Positions 59,427-64,000 of a stretch of 64,000 bases of DNA are shown here, in pieces. The translations under genes were made by a program, and so were the position numbers. Below the pieces are notes generated by a model that saw only the letters and a program-made list of their open reading frames with translations, did not search any database and was not told the DNA's origin. The stretch is taken from NCBI RefSeq assembly GCF_030264295.1, contig NZ_CP127173.1, positions 8,005,501-8,069,500 of the forward strand. The letters run 5' to 3'. This DNA comes from Amycolatopsis nalaikhensis (GTDB lineage: Bacteria > Actinomycetota > Actinomycetes > Mycobacteriales > Pseudonocardiaceae). Each line of letters begins with the position of its first letter. Position 1 is the first letter of the stretch.

Positions 59427-60014
59427 ATGGCCGAGCTGCCGCCGCGCAAGCGGATCGAGGACGTCGAGCTGCTGCGCGCGCTGGCGCACCCGCTGCGGTC
59501 GGCCTTGCTGAACCACCTCACGGCCGTCGGGCCGCGCACCGCGAGCGAGTGCGCCGAAGCCGTCGGCTCGACGGCGTCCAACTGCAGCTGGCACCTGCGG
59601 CAGCTCGCGCAGTACGGGCTGGTCGAGCGGGCCGACGCCGAAGACGGCCGCGAACGGCCGTGGCGCGCCCGCCAGGTCGGCCTCGAAATGGGGGAGCTGG
59701 CCGACGACCCGGCGCAGCGGGCGGCCCAGCTCGGCGTAGTCGGCGCGACGCTCACCCACGAGCAGGAGCTGACCCAGCGGTACCTGGACTCCCTCGACAC
59801 GCTCGACCCGGCCTGGCGGGCCGTGGCGGGCCTGACCACGTACGCGCTGCGCGTCACGCCGGAGGAGCTGACCCGCCTGGTCGAGGCGATCGACGCGCTG
59901 GTCCGCCCGTACGTCGGCGCGATCCGGACGGACGCGCCCGCCGACGCGCGCTCGGTGCACGTCGGCCTGCGGGCGTTCCCGCGCATCGAACACTCGGGGA
60001 AGGCGGAGGCGTGA
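59427..60014 (+). CDS. ArsR-family regulator
   Basis: 195 residues. HTH: EDVELLRALAHPLRSALLNHLTAVGPRTASECAEAVGSTASNCSWHLRQLAQYGLVER-type domain (partly shown); no ELCVCDL metal motif, so not a classical arsenic sensor. The C-terminal half is helical (YLDSLDTLDPAWRAVAGLTTYALRVTPEEL), as in ArsR proteins that control drug exporters. AAAGGA precedes the ATG. Overlaps the transporter gene (GTGA). Confidence 0.88.
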   Translation: MAELPPRKRIEDVELLRALAHPLRSALLNHLTAVGPRTASECAEAVGSTASNCSWHLRQLAQYGLVERADAEDGRERPWRARQVGLEMGELADDPAQRAAQLGVVGATLTHEQELTQRYLDSLDTLDPAWRAVAGLTTYALRVTPEELTRLVEAIDALVRPYVGAIRTDAPADARSVHVGLRAFPRIEHSGKAEA

Positions 60015-61252
60015 AACAGCTGCTGGGGGTACCGGCGTTCGCGCGGCTGTGGGTGGCCGCGTTCTTCGGCGAGACGGCCGAATGGATGCTGCAGGTCGCG
60101 CTGCCCGTGTACGTCTTCCAGCGCACCGGCTCGGCCGCGACGACGGCGCTGAGCATCGTGCTCGGCCTGCTGCCCGCGGTGCTGCTGAGCCCGGTCGCCG
60201 GCGTGATCGCCGACCGGTGGAACCGCCGCGCCGTGCTGTTCGCGGTCTGCTGCGGGCTCGCGGTCGTCGTGCTGCCGCTGCTGGCCGAGCCGAACGTGGG
60301 GATCGTCTACGCGGTGATGGCCGCGCAGGCGGCGCTGGCGTCGGTGTTTGAACCGGCGCGCAACGCGCTGGTTCCCGAACTGGTCGGCGTCGAGGAGGTC
60401 ACCGGCGCGAACGGGCTCATGAGCGTCAACGGCAGCGTCGCCCGGCTGGCCGGTGGCTGGGCCGGGGGCGCGTTGCTGGGCTTCGGCGGGCTCGCCGACG
60501 TCATCACCGGCTACCTCGTCGTGCTCGCGGTGGCGGCGGCGTTGCTGGCCAAGCCGTTCCGGCGGGTGGCCGCGCCCGCGCCGGCGGCCGAGCCCGAACC
60601 CGTGGTGCGGGCCTGGCTCGATGGCCTCCGCGAGCTGACGCACAACCGCCGTCTGTGGCGCACCGGGCTCGCGCTCGTCTTCACCTCGCTGGCGCAAGGC
60701 ATGTTCCTGGTGCTGTTCGTGGTGTACGTCCTGGACGTGCTCGGCGGCAGCGAGGCTGACGCCGGGCTGCTGCGCGGCGTGCAGGCGCTCGGTGGCCTGG
60801 CCGCCGGGTTCGCGCTGGCCACGATCGCGCGGCGGGTGGCGCCGCCCGCCCTGCTCGGCTGGGGCTCGGTCGCGCTGGGCCTGCTGTCCGCGGTGATCTG
60901 GAACCTGTCGCTGGTGACCACGGCGCTGGGCGTCTACGTCGGCCTGTTCGTCCTGGTCGGCGCACCCGGCGTGGTCGTCGGTGCCGGGGCGCTGTCGGAG
61001 ATCCAGAGCGCGGTCGCGCCCGAACGCGCCGGACGGGTGCTGAGCACGACGTTCGCCGCCGTCGCCACCTTCACGACGCTCGGCGCGCTGCTGGCCGGGA
61101 CACTCGTCGCGGTCACCGGACCGGCGGTGCTGCTCAACGTTCAGGCCGGGGTGTACGTCGTCGCGGGTGTCGTGGCGCTGGCCGGGAAGCGCGGCGCGGT
61201 GGCTACGGTGGAGGGGTGCCGCACCTCTTCGCCACCAGCGACCTCCACGTGA
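60011..61252 (+). CDS. MFS transporter (EntS-like)
   Basis: 413 residues, 12 helices: FARLWVAAFFGETAEWMLQVALPVYVFQRTGS, PAVLLSPVAGVIADRWNRRAVL (motif A), FEPARNALVPELVGVEEVTGANGLMSVNGSVARLAGGW and a second half from NRRLWRTGLALVFTSLAQG. The pattern is that of the MFS_3/enterobactin-exporter group that often sits behind ArsR regulators. Its last 37 bp overlap the next gene's start region. Confidence 0.88.
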   Translation: MKQLLGVPAFARLWVAAFFGETAEWMLQVALPVYVFQRTGSAATTALSIVLGLLPAVLLSPVAGVIADRWNRRAVLFAVCCGLAVVVLPLLAEPNVGIVYAVMAAQAALASVFEPARNALVPELVGVEEVTGANGLMSVNGSVARLAGGWAGGALLGFGGLADVITGYLVVLAVAAALLAKPFRRVAAPAPAAEPEPVVRAWLDGLRELTHNRRLWRTGLALVFTSLAQGMFLVLFVVYVLDVLGGSEADAGLLRGVQALGGLAAGFALATIARRVAPPALLGWGSVALGLLSAVIWNLSLVTTALGVYVGLFVLVGAPGVVVGAGALSEIQSAVAPERAGRVLSTTFAAVATFTTLGALLAGTLVAVTGPAVLLNVQAGVYVVAGVVALAGKRGAVATVEGCRTSSPPATST

Positions 61253-62049
61253 CCCACGAGGGCAACGGCCCGATCCTCGACGACGTCGTCCCGGAGACCC
61301 CCGGTGACTGGCTGCTCGTCGCGGGCGACGTCGCCGAGCGGGCCGAGGCGGTCATCGGGACGCTGAAGACGCTGCGCGAGCGGTTCGCGAAGGTCGTCTG
61401 GGTGCCCGGCAACCACGAGCTGTGGACGACCAAGAACGACGAATGCCAGCTGCGCGGCCAGGCCCGCTACGAGTACCTCGTCGAGCAGTGCCGCGCGATC
61501 GACGTCGTGACGCCGGAGGACGAGTTTCCCGTCTGGCGCCACGGTCCCCGCCCCCTGACGATCGCGCCGCTGTTCCTGCTCTACGACTACAGCTGGCGCA
61601 CCCCGGAGGCCGAGGGGAAGTCTCTCGAAGAGGCCCTGCGCCAGGCGCGTGAGGCCGGGGTGGTCTGCACCGACGAGTACTTCCTGCACCCGGACCCGTA
61701 CCCGAGCCGCCAGGCGTGGTGCGAGGACCGGCTGAAGATCAGCACCGGGCGCCTCGACGCGATCCCCGAGGACCACGGCACGATCCTGATGTCGCACTGG
61801 CCGCTGCACCGCCACCCGACCGCGCCGCTGTACTGGCCGGAGTTCGCGCTGTGGTGCGGCACGACGAAGACCGAGGACTGGCACCTGCGCTACCGCGCGG
61901 AGATCGCCGTCTACGGCCACCTGCACATCCCGCGGACCACCGAGGCCGACGGCGTCCGCTTCGAAGAGGTCTCCCTCGGCTACCCGCGGGAGTGGCGGAA
62001 GCGGGCCCGCGGACCGGTGCCGCTGCGCCGGATCCTCTGGCCGTCATGA
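61216..62049 (+). CDS. Calcineurin-like metallophosphoesterase
   Basis: 277 residues. All metal motifs are present: DLH in FATSDLHVTH, GDVAE in VAGDVAER, GNHE in WVPGNHELW, a His in LMSHWPLHRHP and GHLH in VYGHLHIPR. Substrate is unknown. The GTG start at 61216 lies inside the MFS gene; both a TACGGT hexamer (61204-61209) and a GGAGGG precede it. Its stop is in TCATGA, which also supplies the stop of the convergent CGNR gene. Confidence 0.87.
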   Translation: MPHLFATSDLHVTHEGNGPILDDVVPETPGDWLLVAGDVAERAEAVIGTLKTLRERFAKVVWVPGNHELWTTKNDECQLRGQARYEYLVEQCRAIDVVTPEDEFPVWRHGPRPLTIAPLFLLYDYSWRTPEAEGKSLEEALRQAREAGVVCTDEYFLHPDPYPSRQAWCEDRLKISTGRLDAIPEDHGTILMSHWPLHRHPTAPLYWPEFALWCGTTKTEDWHLRYRAEIAVYGHLHIPRTTEADGVRFEEVSLGYPREWRKRARGPVPLRRILWPS

Positions 62050-62589
62050 GTCCGCGCGACGCCGTTCCCTGAGCGCGCGGACCCGGCCGCGGCTCGCGCA
62101 AGCGGGGGAGGGACACCACCGCCGCCGCCCGCCCGGGTCGGCGAACACCCCGCGGCAGTCCTGCTCCGGGCAGGCCCGCAGGTCGTTGCGTAACGGCCCG
62201 GTGAGCCAGTCCGCGGCTTGGTGCGCCAGCCGGGCGAACGCATCGGACGCCGTCGGCGGGGCACTGCGGTGGAGCCGGTCCAGTGCGGCCAGGTGCACGG
62301 GCTCGGGCTTGAGAAACGCTGCCAGCGAGCTGACCTGGTCGGCTCGCGGCGAAACGGCGTCGACCGCGCCCAGCGCGAGTTCGCGGAGGACCTCCCGGAG
62401 CCGGTGGGCCGCGGCGAGGTCGGCGTGCGTCAGCGGGGCGAGCGGGGCCAGTTCGACCTGCTCGAGCCAGTCGCGCAGGCGCTCGGGCGACGGGATGCGC
62501 TCGACCGGCCGCGCCCCGAAGTGCCGCCCGCGCGTGGCGAGCAGGTTCAGCCAGGGCGCCCCCATGTCGAGGCGGAACTCTTCGGACAC
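62044..62589 (-). CDS. CGNR/ABATE zinc-finger regulator
   Basis: 181 residues. The ABATE N-terminal domain (PWLNLLATRGRHFG, RLRDWLEQVELAPLAPLTHADLAAAHRLREVLREL) is followed by a C-terminal zinc finger with LRACPEQDCRGVF and RRRWCPSPACASRGRVRALRERR. The usual CGNR is CASR here, the flanking Cys pairs intact. Predicted stress-responsive transcription regulator. TACGAT (62596-62601, minus strand) is 6 nt before the GTG. It is divergent from the phosphotriesterase-like gene. Confidence 0.85.
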   Translation of the reverse strand: MSEEFRLDMGAPWLNLLATRGRHFGARPVERIPSPERLRDWLEQVELAPLAPLTHADLAAAHRLREVLRELALGAVDAVSPRADQVSSLAAFLKPEPVHLAALDRLHRSAPPTASDAFARLAHQAADWLTGPLRNDLRACPEQDCRGVFADPGGRRRWCPSPACASRGRVRALRERRRADS

Positions 62590-62598
62590 TTCGCCATC

Positions 62599-62617
62599 GT
62601 AACGGGTGAGGCGTTAC
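62599..62617. promoter_or_regulatory. Palindrome in the CGNR/phosphotriesterase divergent promoter
   Basis: GTAACG (62599-62604), 7 nt, CGTTAC (62612-62617). It overlaps the -10 hexamers of both divergent genes, a position that would let one bound protein block both. Confidence 0.55.
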
Positions 62618-62627
62618 ACTCGGCCGT

Positions 62628-63563
62628 GTGACTGGGGAACCACGGGTGCGGACGGTGCTGGGCGACATCGATCCGGCCGAACTGGGCGTGACGGACTCGC
62701 ACGACCACCTCTTCTTCGCCTCGAAACTGCTGCCCGGCCAGGAGCTGGACGACCCGGCCGCCGCCGCGGAGGCGCTCCTCGACTTCAAGACGCGGGGCGG
62801 CTCGGCGCTCGTCCAATGGACGCCGTACGGCCTGACCCGGCGGACCCGCGAACTGGCCTGGATGTCGCGGGAGATCGGCGTGCACGTGGTCGCGGCGACC
62901 GGCCTGCACCGCGCCGAGCACTACAACCCGGCGATCCTCGGCCGTGTCGTGGACGGCCTGGTCAAGGAGTTCGTCGCCGACCTGACCGAGGGCACCCAGC
63001 CCGCCGACCTGCCCGACGAGCCGCGGACCGGCCCGCGCGCCGGGCTGGTCAAGGTGGCGGGCGCGTTCCACACGATCGACCCCCACGCCCGGCTGACGAT
63101 GACCGCCGCCGCGGTCGCCCACCAGGACACGGGCGCGCCGATCGCGGTGCACCTCGAACTCGGCACGGCGGGCTTGGAGACGGTCGAGCTGCTGTGCGGC
63201 AAGTTGGACGTTCCACCCGAAAAGGTGATTCTCGGGCACCTCAACCGGAACCCGGACGCGCGGCTGCAGCGGGAGATCGCCGAGACCGGCGTGTTCCTCG
63301 GCTTCGACGGCCCGTCGCGGGCCAACCACGCCACCGACTGGCGGCTCTTCGACGGCCTCGAGGCGCTCGTCGAGGCCGGGCACGGCGGGCAAATCCTGCT
63401 CGGCGGCGACACGACCACCGCGGCGGCCCGGTTCCAGCCGGGCGCGTCCTACCTGCTCACGACGCTGGCCCCGCGGCTGACGACGCTGCTCGGCGGCGAC
63501 GTCGTCACGGCCATGCTGGTGGCGAACCCCGCGCGGGCGTTCGCCACCAGCTGGCGCAAGTGA
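62628..63563 (+). CDS. Phosphotriesterase-family metal-dependent hydrolase
   Basis: 311 residues, amidohydrolase fold. The metal residues follow the PTE pattern: HDHLFF (HxH replaced by HDH), VKVAGAF (bridging Lys), AVHLELG (His), ILGHLNRNPD (His) and LLGGDTT (Asp). These enzymes hydrolyse lactones, esters or phosphotriesters. The GTG start has TACACT (62615-62620) 7 nt upstream and no Shine-Dalgarno sequence. It ends next to repeat copy B. Confidence 0.85.
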   Translation: MTGEPRVRTVLGDIDPAELGVTDSHDHLFFASKLLPGQELDDPAAAAEALLDFKTRGGSALVQWTPYGLTRRTRELAWMSREIGVHVVAATGLHRAEHYNPAILGRVVDGLVKEFVADLTEGTQPADLPDEPRTGPRAGLVKVAGAFHTIDPHARLTMTAAAVAHQDTGAPIAVHLELGTAGLETVELLCGKLDVPPEKVILGHLNRNPDARLQREIAETGVFLGFDGPSRANHATDWRLFDGLEALVEAGHGGQILLGGDTTTAAARFQPGASYLLTTLAPRLTTLLGGDVVTAMLVANPARAFATSWRK

Positions 63564-63568
63564 CGCGG

Positions 63569-63649
63569 GCTGAAGGGGACTTTCCTGGCATCAGATGCGA
63601 GGAAAGTCCCCTTCAGCGCGTCAGATGCGCTGAACGTCCCCTTCAGCGC
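63569..63649. repeat. Dispersed palindromic repeat, copy B
   Basis: Arms GCTGAAGGGGACTTTCCT (63569-63586) and its complement (63600-63617), loop with GCAT-CAG-ATGC, then a third element GCGCTGAA-N7-TTCAGCGC (63627-63649) ending in the same GAACGTCCCCTTCAGC as copy A. It is between convergent genes and covers the PAC2 stop codon at 63643. Confidence 0.85.
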
Positions 63650-64000
63650 AGGCCGAAACCTTCCTGCCCGCCGCCGCGGCCGCGGCGGCGCAGGTAGCGC
63701 TCGAACTCGGCGGCGATCTTGTCGCCGCTGACGTCCTGCTCCGCGACCTCGCTCTGCGCGTCGCCGCGCTCCTCGAGGCTGCGGACGTACTCGCTGATCT
63801 CTTCGTCCTCGTCGGCCATCTCGCTGACCGTGCGCTGCCACTCCTCGGACTGCTCCGGCAGCGCGCCGAGCGGGATCTCGACGTCGAGGATGTCCTCCAG
63901 CTTGTGCAGCAGCGCCAGCGTCGCCTTCGGGGACGGCGGGTGCGACACGTAGTGCGGCACCGCGGCCCAGATCGACACGGCCGGGATGCCCGCCTGCACG
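63643..64000 (-). CDS. PAC2-family protein, 5'-truncated by the window edge
   Basis: 119 visible residues of the C-terminal part. IPAVSIWAAVPHYVSHPPSPKATLALLHKLEDIL is the conserved PAC2 (proteasome-assembly-chaperone) end of the first domain; a helix and an acidic region (EMADEDEEISEYVRSLEERGD) follow, then SGDKIAAEFERYLRRRGRG. The frame is open to the window edge, so the start is outside. Actinobacteria with proteasomes carry such proteins; the role is not established. Its last residues lie in repeat copy B. Confidence 0.85.
   Translation of the reverse strand, partial: VQAGIPAVSIWAAVPHYVSHPPSPKATLALLHKLEDILDVEIPLGALPEQSEEWQRTVSEMADEDEEISEYVRSLEERGDAQSEVAEQDVSGDKIAAEFERYLRRRGRGGGQEGFGLR

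Overview
The window is about 72% G+C with extreme GC third positions. It carries genes for mycothiol (MshC), ergothioneine (EgtABCD), FabG1-InhA (FAS-II), an ESX/type VII accessory set and a coproporphyrin ferrochelatase with a C-terminal Cys cluster. This points to a mycolata-related actinomycete; the style of genes and palindromes suggests Pseudonocardiales, most likely Amycolatopsis (inference). I saw no rRNA, tRNA, CRISPR array, insertion sequence or prophage.

Layout. 0-3 kb: end of a membrane glycosyltransferase, a GtrA protein and an SQD1-type UDP-sulfoquinovose synthase. 2.8-11.4 kb: small regulators and enzymes, a very unusual 12-residue-repeat membrane protein, two coupled CNNM/CorC-type membrane proteins, and the aconitase repressor acnR. 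11.6-14.7 kb: an ESX-associated four-gene set (small protein, DUF3558 lipoprotein, PPE-like substrate, EspG chaperone). 14.8-18.0 kb: proline iminopeptidase, a frameshifted Glu/Leu-type dehydrogenase, LysR. 18.2-23.0 kb: egtABCD and a deazaflavin oxidoreductase. 23.1-25.6 kb: secreted peptidase and MgtC. 25.7-50.7 kb: a block whose backbone (acn, RipA-like endopeptidase, MoxR, DUF58, VWA, fabG1, inhA, hemH, Rv1486c-like gene) matches the M. tuberculosis Rv1475c-Rv1486c order, interrupted by insertions: a methyltransferase/mobA/HD-GYP-LuxR segment, a TAXI binding protein with a two-component system and MHS transporter, and a TetR-controlled efflux pump. 50.8-64 kb: a second AAA/VWA pair, a membrane NB-ARC-like ATPase, mshC, an ABC-F protein with a leader, MarR, an ArsR-MFS operon, phosphoesterase, CGNR regulator, phosphotriesterase-like hydrolase and a PAC2 protein cut by the window end.

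The clearest regulatory logic: an exact match to the published AcnR operator lies in the acn promoter, and a near match lies upstream of acnR, although the two genes are 14 kb apart here. TetR, ArsR, XRE and CGNR regulators each have candidate palindromic operators beside their own start. At least a dozen genes appear leaderless, with a -10 hexamer 6-8 nt before the start codon. Nearly every convergent gene pair ends either in a long perfect palindrome or in a palindromic sequence that supplies both stop codons. Two palindromes (30.2 and 63.6 kb) are copies of one dispersed repeat.
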